From Blepharisma stoltei (Eukaryota > Ciliophora > Heterotrichea > Heterotrichida > Blepharismidae): 64,000 bases of DNA. This document shows positions 47,220 through 60,051 of this stretch, in pieces. The DNA lies in the NCBI GenBank assembly GCA_914767885.1, contig CAJZBQ010000025.1:62001-126000 (forward strand). Reading direction: 5' to 3'. How positions within the stretch are numbered: position 1 is the stretch's first letter; each line of letters starts with the position of its first letter. Below the pieces are notes generated by a model, which saw only the letters and a program-made list of their open reading frames with translations, was not told the origin of the DNA and ran no database searches. The translations under genes and the position numbers were made by a program.

Positions 47220-48016
47220 TATAAATATAACAATTATTATTTTTCAATCACTAAAGAAATTCATTATCTTTATTACATAGTGCTTTTCTTTATTAAAGAT
47301 ATTTATAGAGCCAATTTTGCTTCAAAAATTATTATTAAAATATGGGGCACTTTTAATATTCTAATAAATTTGTGTAATTTTTATTAATTTTCTATGAAGC
47401 TCTTGCATATAAAATAAAAATTTATTTTAAAGCCCAGAGATTGTATAAAGAAAAAGTTTATTAACTCTCATTGTTTGTTTGCATGAAAAAACTATTTCAA
47501 ATCGTGCTTCTCTCTATAAAACTTATAAGTTTGCTAAATAAGAGAAATCATCACTCACTTTGCAGGCAAATTATTCAATTCCAATGTATTAAAGGGGGGA
47601 GTCGCACTTTTGAAAAAATGATCTTTTATTGTACCTAAATCCCTTATCTCGTAAGGGCTAAAGGACCCATTTCATTTCGTGTTATTGCATTAAAGCAGCC
47701 AATAGTAAATTATATATCAGCACAATCATTTAGTGCAGAAATACGAAATGTTTACTTTATAATAAACTCTTTAGAGTCATATAAGTCTTAAAACCTCATT
47801 TTCATTTGATTTTTTTCAAATTTTGTATTTTTATCTAAAATTTTTTTAGTACTAATGATAATGATTATTCAGCCTGTACCAAAACAACATCTACAAGCTT
47901 CTCGCAATTTAAAAAACAAATTTTATCTAACTAGAGACTTATATAAAACTCTAAAATACATAAAAAAATCTTATAGTTTCCAAATATAAAAAACTTCAGT
48001 AAATTTATTATTTAAT
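47220..48016. other. Intergenic with a MITE-C end
   Basis: AT-rich spacer. At about 47578-47604 is CCAATGTATTAAAGGGGGGA followed by GT, like a MITE-C right end, without an identifiable left end. The rest is presumably the 5' region of paralogue 5. Confidence 0.4.
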
Positions 48017-51000
48017 ATGTTTGATGAAAGTGAATTAACTGGAAAAACTAACAATGAATTTCAAGGTGATCTAAATCCTATATCCTGTGGAGAAAAAGCA
48101 GAAAATTTTATTTTCAGGATTTTTGGAAAGGTTTTCAGAACAAAATATCATAGAAGAATTTCAGTCAAAACTCAGATGACCTACGAAATTGTGACAAACA
48201 TTATTATAGCTCTCCAACTAAACAGTTTAGCATGATACCCAAATTTAGGCATTTCTAATTGGAGCTCTTATAAGACTATATGAATGACTTTAAGCTATTC
48301 AAGCTACGATAATATTTGTGCAAGTTTTTACATTATGAATTTCTGCTTTTATGGGACATCTTCCTTAATAGGACTATAGAAATAAAATGATGAAGTTGAC
48401 GGAAATTGGACTCCGAGGCGACACCTCCTTGATGGTGCAGTGGACTGACGAGAGAGGTGGCGAATTCGCCTTTAGGGCTCAAGTATACTGTCTCAAGGAG
48501 AAGCTTGCCGAAGTAGGGTGTTTTGTTTCTCCCCCGAAGGTTTTCCCTGTCCCTGCCAGGTGGGCTAGACAAATTTTGCCTACCACATGGTCTTTTCTCA
48601 TCGGAACATTGGGGTGCTATCAAGAAGCGGCTCTGCCTAGGAAGAGCTAATCTCCTGGATAGATGTTTCAGGCCGGAAATGGCGTCATGCCATTTTTGGA
48701 ATCGAGGCGGGGCGTATGGTCAGTGCCTGAAGAGTGCTTATGGCCGGAAACTTATTAATCTTAAAATAGGACTATGCCTTGTATTTTTTGTTTTTTTTGG
48801 ATTTTTTTTAAAATTCGACAAGCAGATACCAATATTATTTATCATGATTTTTGAAAAAATCATATGGATTCTTGGCACTATATGTTTTATTCCAAGTGTA
48901 ATGATCCTATTAATGACTTTTAAATATTCAATTATAACTTCCAAAACAATTGAAGAATACTCTGCAGAAGTAAATAGTGATAGTCTGGATTATGGCCCAG
49001 CTGGCATTATCATTGTAATTTGCTGTTTTTGTATATTAGCACCTATTATTATATTTTCTGAAATTTTTAGTTGTGATATAAAACATGTAAATTCCAATAG
49101 AAATATAAAAGCAAGGGCTTGTGCTCAGCTAGATTTAGAAAAAAAAGGTTTCTATGTGATGATGTGCATATTTTATATAACTTTTGGCTACCCAAATGTT
49201 GCTCTACTACAGATTTTAGCATTGATTTATTCATTTTATCTTATGATTAAAGATATATTGTACCTTCCTTATTATAATATTTTTGAAAATTGTATAGAAT
49301 CATGCAAAATGGCTATGATTTCTTTAAGCTTATTAATATTCTTATTCGGCCGTTTGCTGGATAATGGAACCATTATAGTAAACTTTAATATATTTTTACA
49401 GCCACTTACATTATACCTAGTTTATCGTGTTATTAAACGCAGGTACTTAAAAGCAAAAGAAAGCACAGAAACTCCAAAAAATCAATATGAGTTTGAACTA
49501 AAATTTCGCCATTTATTATCCAATTCAAATCTAGAAGAACAATCCCACGTGCTAAACCTATTTAAAAAATTTTCTGAATTAAGCTATTTCCAAAAAAATA
49601 AGCTTTTCGCTATATGAGAATTTAATTTTTACTTTTATGTAATAAAAGATGAAAGACTTGCCAGAGTAAAATTATCAAAAATTCAAAAAAATCCATCTTC
49701 TTTAGAAGGAGATATCCAAGAATGAAAAATTTTTAATTGGTTATCGACTAATAGGTCTTTTGTTTTTCCTGATATTAACTATTTAGCGTATTTAAGAGAA
49801 CTGAACAGAATAAAAGCTATGGATGAAGAATTGTGCTATATTTTAATTGATTTACATAGTGAGCTCTCACAGAGAGTGTCAAGAATTGAAAAAATTCTTC
49901 ATTTAGTCCACAAAACTTCAGCTAATATAAGTTGCATCAAAAAAGGCTATAAAAATATAATCGATAAACACAAAACAACTGAAACTTTTGAGCTTTATGC
50001 AGGATTTCTTGAAAATATTTTAACTCCTCCCCATCCGTGCACGAACAAAAAATTTTTGTTCGCTTAATGGTTTTATTGTTTAAAACATTTTATATAAATT
50101 TTATATAATTTTTTTTTTTTCAAAATTTAAAAAAAAAAAATCCCAAATCACAAAAATTGGAAAGCATATTAATTTAATTTGTAAAATTTATGTTTTAAAA
50201 TGCAATTTGTTTAAAATTAAACAGAATTAGCTAGAGATTCCATTTATAATAATTATCACTTTGCATATTAAACTTTTATTCATAAAAAATTTTTGTTCGC
50301 TCATAGAGAGTGGGTTTTTATCTAAAAAATAGGATTTTTCCAATGGTTTTGTTTGCTCGCGGGAGTAAGTAACTATGATGAAGCTGATCATGTTATTAAC
50401 AGAAAAAACGGAATTAGTGTATATAATCAAAGAAATGAGGATAAAAGGCTAGAAAAATATGGCAAAGAAGTAGCCATAATGCTTATTTCATGCTCAGATG
50501 AATTTTTTGGAAATATTCTTTATATTAATGAAAAAGCTGTACAAATTTTAAAAACTTCATTAATAGCCTCACAAGAACTGAAATTTACTTATTTTCTTCC
50601 AGCTCCTTACGACTCATTTCATATAAAGCTTGCAAAGAATTTTCTTTTAAAGTGTAATACCACTGACTTAGAAGGCCATAAGAAACTGTTTCTTCAAGAC
50701 CAACAAGGCTATCTTATTGAGTGCAATTTATTAATAAAATTGACAGCACTACACGATTCGGCCTATTTTTTGATGTCTTTTCAGCAGAAAAAAATAGACC
50801 ATCAGGCAGCTATAGTCTCTGAAGAAGGTATAATTAAAGCTCATACAGAATTGCTTTCTTATTATATAGGAAAAGAACAAAAATCTTTAAAAAATCAAAA
50901 TTTATCGGAACTAGTTCCACTTCTTAATATAGAAAAAATGAGGGATTATGAACCGTGGATTATTTTTTGAGAAAATCGCGAATTAGCTTTCATAAAAGTT

Positions 51001-53395
51001 CTGAAAAAAATAAAATCAATTTCGGTATATTTATTGATTGTTGCTTATAAGGAAGAAGAAATCATTAGCTCTGCTACAATATTTTTTTATTAGCTTTTTT
51101 AAAAAAAAAAATCAATTATGCTTCAGAAATTTATATTTAAAAAGAATAAATGATAAAATTATATTTAATTTTTGGTATAAAGCAAAATTAATTTAATTCT
51201 TCATAATTCGTGTCAGTTTTATAAAATATGCTCATATAATTCAAAACATATTTGTCCTTAATTAATTAATTAATTAATTAATTAAAAATAAAACATATTT
51301 TAAAAAGAGAAGTAAATGAAAAACAGGAGAAGCACAAGAACATTTCGATATGATAAGTGACCAAGACATGGGCAGCGAAGATAAGGGTAAATGGGAAAAA
51401 GAAAAGAAAAATGCTGAGCTAAAAAATCTTTCAATTAGTGAAATGAATTTTTTACATAAAACCACAGACAAAACTGATACTGATATTTTTACACAAAATG
51501 TGGATAGCTCTATTATGAAGGATCCAATAGAGCATGAGAGACAGCACAATGAAGACTATTCCAAGCAGGCTTTATCAAATAAGAGTAATCTTAATATAGA
51601 TGTTGCAAAGAAGCTTCTTATAGGAACAAAAAGAAGAATAAGGATTCTTCAATGAGTATTATTTTTTGTGGTAAAAAAAACTTAGATATTATCCGGAATT
51701 ACAACAGTAATCGCAATAGCTGCATATATGGTAGTGGATGTATCTCACTCATTATCAATGAGCGCCTTTAATCGCATGGGAAGGCTGCTTTATGATATTG
51801 GTTTATGCTCGGACTATGCCCGAACAATTGACAGACAAGCAATTTCAAGATCACAGCCCTCATCCCTTGCTGAAAATTTAGAATTCTTTTCCAATATAAT
51901 GCAAGACCTCGAAATTATCCAAAAATATTTATTGAGCGATTTCAGTAAATGGTCATACTGCTCAAGCTCAGATATTTTAATACAACCATATATTCCTATA
52001 TGGCTTTTTCATGAAGATCAATTTAATATTATTTATGAAAATCTTTATGACACTGTTTCAAGATTTATCGTTACTGGAAATTCATTTATATCTGAAATAA
52101 AATCAAATATAACTCATGAAGATAATGCAAAATTTTTAATAATGAATGGACTAGGATATACATGGGACTATTTAAATATGACAATGACTGGAATTGTAGA
52201 TTGCGAAGTAAATAGAGTGAAATCAACTGGAATCAATATAAAGGCACTTTTATATGCAGGATTTTCAGCATTAGGAGCTTTGGTTTTAATTGTGATTGGA
52301 TTTATAATTCTTGTGTCAAGAAAACATGATGAGTATTGAAATTTTATATTAAATAATGCCCAGCCATCTCTTGCTAAATTAAAAATTGCTTGTATTGAGA
52401 GGCTTATTACAGCTCACGGAGTAGATTATTCATCTGAAACAGCTAATACATCTAGGATTATTAACTCTTCTATAAATAAGAATTATTTAAGGGATATGAT
52501 TTTAAAATATGATTATCATAAAAAATTGATTTGGGCCATCAAGTTGCTTGAGAAGCAGTTATAGGCATTATTATTTATAATCCGTTTATCATAAATTAAT
52601 AAATAATTCTAATTTTAAAAAAAATAAATTAGAAAAATATTTTCTTTTCACCAGGGTAATAAGAAAAAAATAAAAACAAAAATTTATATAGGCTACATGA
52701 TAAGACTCATGATTTTTTTAGGAATCGGCGCTTCTTATTATTTATTGTTGGAACTATATTTATACCCTAAATGCGAAACTATGATGATAAACAGACCTAA
52801 ATTTATAAATTCATTTAACCTCAAGCGTTCTCTTCTATCAAGACTGCTTATTTTTTCAAGAGATATTTATTCCCCTTATTTTACCGACATTTTTAACAAA
52901 AATTACGAATTTCCAAGCTCAAAAATTATGTTAGAATCAACAGCAATAACCCTATATCAGCAAGTAAAACTCTTAAGAAACCATGAATTTATGGACTTAA
53001 TGTCAGACGAGTTAAAATCTCGAGCATTTGAACATGAGACAAATTCCATCCTAGATTTTTCTCAATATGGGATTGAGAATGCTATTATAAGCCTAATTAA
53101 TGAAATTATCAGTATTTCTCATATTGAAAATCTACCAAGTTTTGTCCTTCCGATTTTAGTCACTTATTCTGTAGCAATACAAACAGAAATTGGACAGGAA
53201 TTTGATTTAGCTGATAGAGACTCAAAAAGATTTATAGAGGATGAGCTTAAGATTATTATTGATGTCATGATTATTTATTCATCAGCTATGTGTGCGCTAT
53301 TTTTCTTTTATTATTTGCCATACTTGAATTACGAAATCAATAAACTGAAAAAATTTGCAATATTACCAGTAATTTTGTCAATGGAAGCAGAGTAG
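48017..53395 (+). CDS. TmcB-like PAS membrane protein, paralogue 5 (cleanest copy)
   Basis: After removing one retroposon, one MITE-A, two other IESs and one intron, 1397 codons remain exactly in frame. Residues 1-55 cytosolic; several membrane helices to ~390 (first near NIIIALQLNSLAWYP); helical repeat block ~410-540 (IWEFNFYFYVIKDERLARV, ELCYILIDLHSELSQ); PAS-like domain ~560-690 (GNILYINEKAVQILKTS, FLPAPYDSFHIKLAKNFL, GYLIECNLLIKLTALHDSAYF); acidic, Lys-rich linker; helix ~880-915; extracytoplasmic part to ~1070; helices ~1070-1095, ~1168-1188 and ~1355-1380. The family is thought to sense and signal at the membrane, and PAS domains often bind small ligands; neither is shown here. No catalytic domain is fused. 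Confidence 0.88.
48378..48764 (+). mobile_element. Retroposon family R3 in paralogue 5
   Basis: 387 bp, GC-rich, flanked by AATAGGACTAT at 48367-48377 and 48765-48775. Same family as 24249 in the other orientation. Removal with one repeat gives TSSLIGLCLVFF, as in paralogue 6 (TSSLVGLCLVFF). Confidence 0.88.
50023..50367 (-). mobile_element. MITE-A acting as an IES (345 bp)
   Basis: TA at 50021-50022 and 50366-50367. Reverse-oriented MITE-A. Removal joins GFLENIL to SNYDEADHV, matching GDILGNYDEADQ of paralogue 4. Confidence 0.93.
51068..51314. other. IES, 247 bp, TA-bounded
   Basis: TA at 51066-51067 and 51313-51314. Removal joins YKEEEII to KWKTGEAQEHF. It contains a (TTAA)n microsatellite at 51258-51284. 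Confidence 0.88.
51671..51685 (+). other. 15-nt intron 1 of paralogue 5
   Basis: GTAAAAAAAACTTAG, joining WVLFFV to ILSGITTVIA. Confidence 0.9.
52479..52661. other. IES, 183 bp, TA-bounded, shared site
   Basis: TA at 52477-52478 and 52660-52661. Removal joins RIINSSIN to KKKIKTKIYIGY. The TA is at the same alignment position as the IES at 59101 in paralogue 6. Confidence 0.88.
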
Positions 53396-53672
53396 GGGAT
53401 TTATAATTTCTAAAACGCTTAAAATAAATTTCTAAAATTATGCTTTATTTAACCCTACTATTTATTATTGTATATAATATCAAAATGTCTTTATTTTAAA
53501 ATAATCTAAATACTCATAGTTTTACCTGTACAATTTTTAGAAAAATGTATTTGATTTTAAGATAGAGACATTGTTTCAATCTAATAAATAATTGATGCTC
53601 CAACTCCTATAATATTAAAAAATTAATCATTTTAAAAGCTGCTTTTATAAAATACGAATGTTTTATAAAAAT

Positions 53673-56600
53673 ATGTTTGTTGTAGGTGATTTCGCATGAA
53701 AAAGCAGCAATGAGTTTCAAGGCTACTTAAATCATACGCCGATTGGGAGAAAATTGAAAAATTTTATGTTCAGTATTTTTGAAAAGGTTTTTAGGATAAA
53801 ATACCATAAGAGTACTTACTTTAAAACCCAGATAATTTATGAAATAGTCGCCAACGTTATTATAGCTCTGCAAGTAAATTGTTTAGTATGGTACCCAAAC
53901 CTTAACATTTCTAATTGGAGCTCATATAGGGGTATATGGACAACCCTGAGCTATACAAGCTATGATAATATTTGTGCGAGTTTTTACATAATGAATTTTT
54001 GTTTTTATGGGACGTCTTCTTTAGTTGGGCTCTGCTTGGTATTTTTTGCAGCTTTTGGAATTTTTTTAAAAATTAATAAACCGATACTTTAGACTTACTC
54101 CCCCCCCCATCCTTGATCGAACGACTCGCCATCGTTCGATCAAGGATGGGGGTTAAAACAGATTTTATATATAAATTGTTTTTTATTTACTTTTAAATAA
54201 GAGGGTTAAGAGTATATTTAATAATTATTTTTACAGCAAAAAATTGAATTAATTTCATAAAAATACCAATTTTTTATATTTTAATTTATTAGTTACCCCT
54301 TTAAAACTGTATAAATTTTAATTTGTTACTTATTAAATTAAAATTTGTTTTTAAAAATTTTAAAAAATCTCTATTTTATTAGATTATTGAGTTTTTAGGC
54401 CCATGTTGATGACTAAAATTACTTTGAATAGTTGATTCCGAAGCTTTCTATCGTCTCAAAGTCTCTGAAAACAACTTCATTAGGTACATCTTCCCAAGCT
54501 TTTGATAACTATTATATTTTTATATATATAAAAATTGTCATGATATGAAAATCGTTCGATCAAGGATGGGGGTTTAATTTCCCCAATTTTTAGGAATTTT
54601 TACAGTCAATCGTTCGATCAAGGATGGGGGGAGTTAGATTCTTAATTTAACTTACTCGAGTTGGGCTTCTGGATGCGCAGGACCATAAGGTTTATTTTCC
54701 CTCAGATTTGGTCGCTTCTCCTGCTTGCATGCGGTCTGTCAACAAAGGCTACTCCTTCTATATCCTGTGGGACTATTTGAGAGCCGAAAAGTCCCGGAAT
54801 TAGCGGCTTGGCGCGTTGCCTCGTTTTATCTAGCTATGCTCCTGCGCCTGCTCAGCCTAAGGGTTCTGACTTTATCTGGCGGTGAAAAGAGGTTAAGCAC
54901 ATTGCCTATATGATGCAAAGTAATTGAACCTTCACTATTAGAAAGCCATAATAATAAAATGGCTTCTGATGAGTGGAGAATTTATCTGTGAATTCCCTCG
55001 TCCAATTTTTATTATTATAATAAGCCGATACCAGTGCTCCTTGTCATGGTTTTTGAAAAATTTATGTGGATTCTAAACACTATATGTTTTATTCCAAGTG
55101 TAATGATTCTATTAATGACTTTTAAATATTCAATTATAACTTCCAAAACAATTGAAGAATATTCTGGAGAGGTAAATAGTGACAGCTTGGATTATGGACC
55201 AGCTGGTATTATCATTGTAATTTGCTGTTTTTGTATTTTAGCGCCTATAATTATATTTTCTGAAATTTTTAGCTGTGATATAAAGCATGTAAATTCCAAT
55301 AGAAATATAAAAGCAAGAGCCTGTGCTGAGTTAGATTTAGAAAAAAAAATTTTTTATGTAGTGATGTGCATATTTTACATCACTTTTGGAAATCCGAATG
55401 TTATTATTTTACAGATTTTAGGCTCAATTTATTCACTTTATCTTATGATTAAAAGTGTATTATACCTTCCTTACTATAATATTTTTGAAAATTGTATAGA
55501 ATCATGCAAAATAGCTGCAATTTCTTTAAGCCAATTTATATTTCTATTTGGTCGATTGATAGATAATGCAACTGTTATTGTAAATTTTAATATGTTTTTG
55601 CAGCCACTTGCATTATATTTGATTTGCCGTTTTACTATATGAAGATACTTAAAATTAAAAGAAAGCGTAGAAATCCCAAAAAATCAATACGATTTTGAAC
55701 TGAAATTTCGCCATTTATTGACAAACCCGAATTTAGAAGACAACAAAAGACTATTAAAATTGTTTAAAAAATTTTCCGAACTAAGCCATTTCCAAAAAAA
55801 TAAGCTTTTCTCCATATGAGAATTTAATTTTTACTTTTATGTAATAAAAGATGAAAGACTTGCCAGAGTAAAATTATCAAAAATTCAAAAAAATCCAGCT
55901 TCTTTAGAAGGAGATATACAAGAATGAAAAATTTTTAATTGATTATCGACTAATAGGTTTTTTGTTTTTCCAGATATTAATTATTTGACGTATTTAAAAG
56001 AATTGAACAGAATAAAAGCTATGGACGAAGAATTGTGCTATATTTTAATTGATTTACAAAGTGAGCTCTCACAGAAAGTCCCGAGAATTGATAAACTTGT
56101 TAATTTAGTCAGCAAAACTTCGGCTAATATAAGTTGCATCAAAAAAGGATATAAAAATATAATAGATAAATATAAGACAAAAGAAATCCTTGAACTTTAT
56201 GTAGGATTTCTTGAAAATGTGTTGAGTGATTTTGATGAGGCTGTTCACATCAGTAATAGGGAAAATAAGCTAAATCCTCCTTTAAATTAAAACAAAATAT
56301 TAATTTTTTGATAAATTAAAACCGTTTAATAGAATTTTTTTAAAATTAAAGAAAGAAAAAGATTTATTTATACCCTATCCTAATCTAGCAATTTATACCT
56401 ATCCTAATCTAGCAATTTAAAATTAAGGAAGTAAGTGCATATAGCCAAAAAAATGAAGACAAAAGATTAGAGAAATATGGCAAAGATGTGTGCACAATGC
56501 TTATTTCTTGTTCAGAGGAATCTTTTGGCACTATTCTTCACATTAATGAAAAAGCAAGTCAAATATTAAAAGTTTCGTTAATTCTATCTCAAGAAATGAA

Positions 56601-59600
56601 ATTTACGAATTTTCTTCCGTTTCCATATGATTCTTTACATTTACAATTAATTAAAGATTTTCTTTTAAATTGTGAATCTACTGATGTAAAAAATCATGAA
56701 GATTTATTTTTCCAAGACCAGCAAGGATACCTTATAGAATGCAATTTATTAATAAAGCTGACAGCACTTCACGATTCTGCTTATTTTTTAGTATCTTTTC
56801 AGCAGAAAAAAATAGATCATCAAATAGCCATATTTTCTGAAGAAGGCTATGTAACAGCCCACACAGAAAATTTTTCTTACTATATAGGAAAAGAGCAAAA
56901 ATCTTTAAAAAATCAAACTTTATCAAATATAGTCCCACCTATTTGTATCGAAAATTTGAAAAATTATGAGCCATTAATCCTTAGTTGGGAAAATCGTGAA
57001 TTGGCTTTTATAAAAGTCCCTAAGAAAATAAAATCAACGATAATATATTTATTAATAATTGCTTATAGGACTGATGAAATCAATAAGTGAAAAACTGGAG
57101 AAGCACAAGAAAAACTAGAGATTATAATTAATCAAGATTTAGAAAATGAAGAAGCATTTCAAAATGAACAATGGGAAAAAGAAAAGCAAAAAGCTGAACT
57201 AAAAAATCGTTCAATTTATGAAGTTAATTTTATGGACAAAACTGAGACTGATGTCAATACACAAAATATTGACAGCCCTATAATAGAAAATAACGAATCT
57301 GAAAAATCACATGATGGAAGACATCTTAATCCTGCCCTATCTAAAAAGAGTAATCTTTATATAGATATAGCAAATAGGCTTCTAATTGAATCTAAAAAGA
57401 GGATAAGAGTTCTCCAATGGGTATTATTTTTTGTGGTAACTGAAACGTAGATTTTATCAGAAATTACAACAGTGATAGCAATAGCTGCATATATGGTCGT
57501 AGATGTAAACCATTCTATATATTAAATTTTAATCTTTATTAGCAGATGGGCTTGGCCGTAATGTTCATGAGGTCACAAAGGGCCTTCAAGGGTTTATCCT
57601 ACGACACTCCCTGCGGATACTTGAACAGCTGAGATAATTTGATTGCCAAGTGCCTTTAAACCCTACTTTAGTCCTTATTCGGACCCTACTGCCATGAACA
57701 TCCGAAGTATTGGGATGTAGGACGCCTCCTCCTTACTTTTACAGCTCGGTGTTGAGGGGCGGACAATAGATTTCTGCCGCTCTGCTTTGGGTGATTGGAA
57801 AGTAGCTTGATCCTGCGAGAAAAAACATGGAGTTTAATGAATAGTGAGTGCCTGCCCTCAGAAAGGAAAGGAAAAACTTTAATTCTTTGTCCAGGCCGCA
57901 ACCCTTATATCACGGTAAGATCCACATTCGGGCCCTGAAGGACATTGCCAGCTTACCTCTTTCCAACTACAGGAACTAAGACAGAGTCTATCCATACAAA
58001 CACAAGTCCTTATCTGGCCTGTCTCTCAACTCGTAATCGCTCAGTTCACTTTGGCCATAAGCTTATAAAATAAAGTCAAGAGGTCGGGTGCGCATAGGTA
58101 GCATTATATATACATAAAACCATTCTATATCAATGAGTGCTTTTAATCGCTTGGGAAGGCTTCTTTATGATATTGGCTTATGCTCAGACTATGCTCAATC
58201 TATTGAAAAGCTGACATCTTCAAAATATTCACAATCATCTCTAGAAGAAAATTTAGAATTTTTTGCCTCGATTATGCTTGATCTTGAGAATATTCAAAAG
58301 CATTTATTAGATGATTTCAGTAAATGGTCATACTGCTCAAATTCAGAAATTTTAGTTAAATCGTATATTCCTATATGGCTATTTCACGAAAATCAATATG
58401 TTATAGCTTATGATAATCTATATGACACTGTTTCAAGATTTATTGGTAACCCCCACAAAATATAAGAAAAAATATTTATTTATGGGAAATTCAACCCTAT
58501 GGTTAGCGAGAAAAAAAATGTTTTATATATACAATTTTTATGCAGAATATATAATAAATGCTTAGAAAATGAGATTTTAACTATTAAAATATAAATTAAA
58601 TTATATTTTCATTTCAAATATATAAAATCAAATTTTTATATAATTTTTTTGAAAAAAAATTAATCCCAGTGGTCAAGATTTTTGCACAGGTACCAAAGAG
58701 GGAAGTAACGGAAACTCATTCATATCAGAAATAAAATCAAATTTAACTCATGAAGATAATGCAAAATTTTTAATGATAAATGGAATAGGATATTCGTGAG
58801 ACTATTTAAATATGACAATGACTGGAATAGTAGATTGTGAGATAAATAGGGTGAAATCTACTGGAATAAATATAAAAGTGCTTTTATATGTGGGGCTTTC
58901 GACGCTAGGAATTTTGGTTTTAATTGTTACTGGATTTATAACTATTGTTTCAAGAAAACATGATGAATATTGAAATTTTATTTTAAATAACGCACAATCA
59001 TCACTTGCTAAATTAAAAATAGCTTGTATTGATAGGCTTATTACAGCTCACGGAATAGATTATGCATCTGAAACAACTTTAAATTCACAGAAAAATATTA
59101 GCCCATACCTCAATAAAATAATATTTTTTAGCTATTAAAAAGATAATTTATTTTTTTTTTATTAATTAAAGAATGATTTTATTTTTTTTTTTTATTAAAA
59201 AAAAGAATGATTTTTATTATCATTAAACTAAATATTTTTATGAGATTTCTGATAAAAGTTTTAATAAACATAATTTTAAATTAAAATCTACATTTTTCAG
59301 CTGAAGTAAGAGAAGAATAAAAACAAAAAATTATGTAGGATATACATGAAGACTGATAATCTTTTTAGCAACAGGCGCATCTTATTATTTATTATTACAC
59401 TTATATTTATACCCTAAATGTGAAACTATGATGATTAATAGACCAAAGTTTATTAACACCTTCAACCTTAAGCGATCTCTTCTATCAAGGCTGCTTATTT
59501 TTTCAAGAGACGTCTATTCCCCTTATTTTATTAAAATTTTCAACACTAACTATGCATTTCCTAGCTCAAAAATAATGTTTGAAAAGACAGCAGACGACAT

Positions 59601-60051
59601 ATACAAGGAAGTCCAGCTCTTAAAAAAGCGTGACTTTCTCGATTTAATGTCTGATGAGCTAAAAACAATGGCTTTTGAAAAAGATATGAACTCTACATTA
59701 GATTTTTCTCAATATGGGGTTGAGAGCGCTATTTTGGGCTTAGTTAATGAGATTGTTAGTCTTTCTCATATTAAAAATATGCCAAGTTTTGTCCTTCAGA
59801 TTTTGGCTACGTATTCTGTAGCTATACAAACAGAAATTGGACAAGAATTTGATTTAGCTGATAGAGATTCGAAAAGGTTGATAGAGGATCAGCTGAAGAT
59901 TATTATTGACGTTATGATTATTTATGTATCAGCTATGTGCGCACTATTTTTCTTTTATTATTTGCCATATTTGAATTACCAGATAAGTAAATTGAAGAGA
60001 TTTGCAATATTACCGATAATTTTGTCAATGGAAGCAGATAAGAATATTTAA
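53673..60051 (+). CDS. TmcB-like PAS membrane protein, paralogue 6
   Basis: Start MFVVGDFAWKSSNEFQGYL with TGA as Trp. After removing two retroposons (one with a nested MITE-B), three IESs and one intron, the frame is open for 1394 codons with no remainder (1393 aa). Most similar to paralogue 5 throughout, including ~30 identical residues in the CDIKHVNSNRNIKARAC segment. PAS-like region 56490-56800 (GTILHINEKASQILKVS). The extracytoplasmic part begins after the retroposon at 58117. The end is LSMEADKNI before TAA. Confidence 0.88.
54088..55018 (+). mobile_element. Retroposon-like insertion with nested MITE-B
   Basis: 931 bp flanked by AATAAACCGATAC (54075-54087) and AATAAGCCGATAC (55019-55031); one mismatch suggests some age. 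After subtracting MITE-B (54096-54636) about 390 bp remain, GC-rich and ending in a TTATTATTATAAT-like tail. Removal with one repeat joins FLKINKPI to PVLLVMVFEKF. Confidence 0.75.
54096..54636. mobile_element. MITE-B copy 2, nested
   Basis: TA at 54096-54097 and 54635-54636. Hairpin end at the left and direct motif pair at the right, same orientation as copy 1. Longer than copy 1 by about 50 bp of AT-rich sequence near the left end. Confidence 0.9.
56273..56433. other. IES, 161 bp, TA-bounded
   Basis: TA at 56271-56272 and 56432-56433. Removal joins HISNRENKL to SAYSQKNEDKRLEKYG. It starts TCCTCCTTTAAATTAAAAC, like a MITE-C end, and holds two copies of TATCCTAATCTAGCAATTTA. Confidence 0.85.
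57436..57450 (+). other. 15-nt intron 1 of paralogue 6
   Basis: GTAACTGAAACGTAG, joining WVLFFV to ILSEITTVIA. Confidence 0.9.
57521..58116 (-). mobile_element. Retroposon R1-related, long form
   Basis: 596 bp flanked by AAACCATTCTATAT at 57507-57520 and 58117-58130. Shares with R1 the block GATTTCTGC-GCTCTGCTT...GATTGGA-AGTAGCTTGAT in minus orientation, otherwise diverged. Removal with one repeat gives VVDVNHSISMSAFNRLG. Confidence 0.8.
58449..58707. other. IES, 259 bp, TA-bounded
   Basis: TA at 58447-58448 and 58706-58707. Removal joins DTVSRFIG to NGNSFISEIKSN. It lies one or two codons from where paralogues 1-3 have intron 2. Confidence 0.88.
59101..59308. other. IES, 208 bp, TA-bounded, shared site
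   Basis: TA at 59099-59100 and 59307-59308. Removal joins TLNSQKNI to KRRIKTKNYVGY. Position equals the IES at 52479 in paralogue 5, though the sequences have diverged. Confidence 0.88.
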
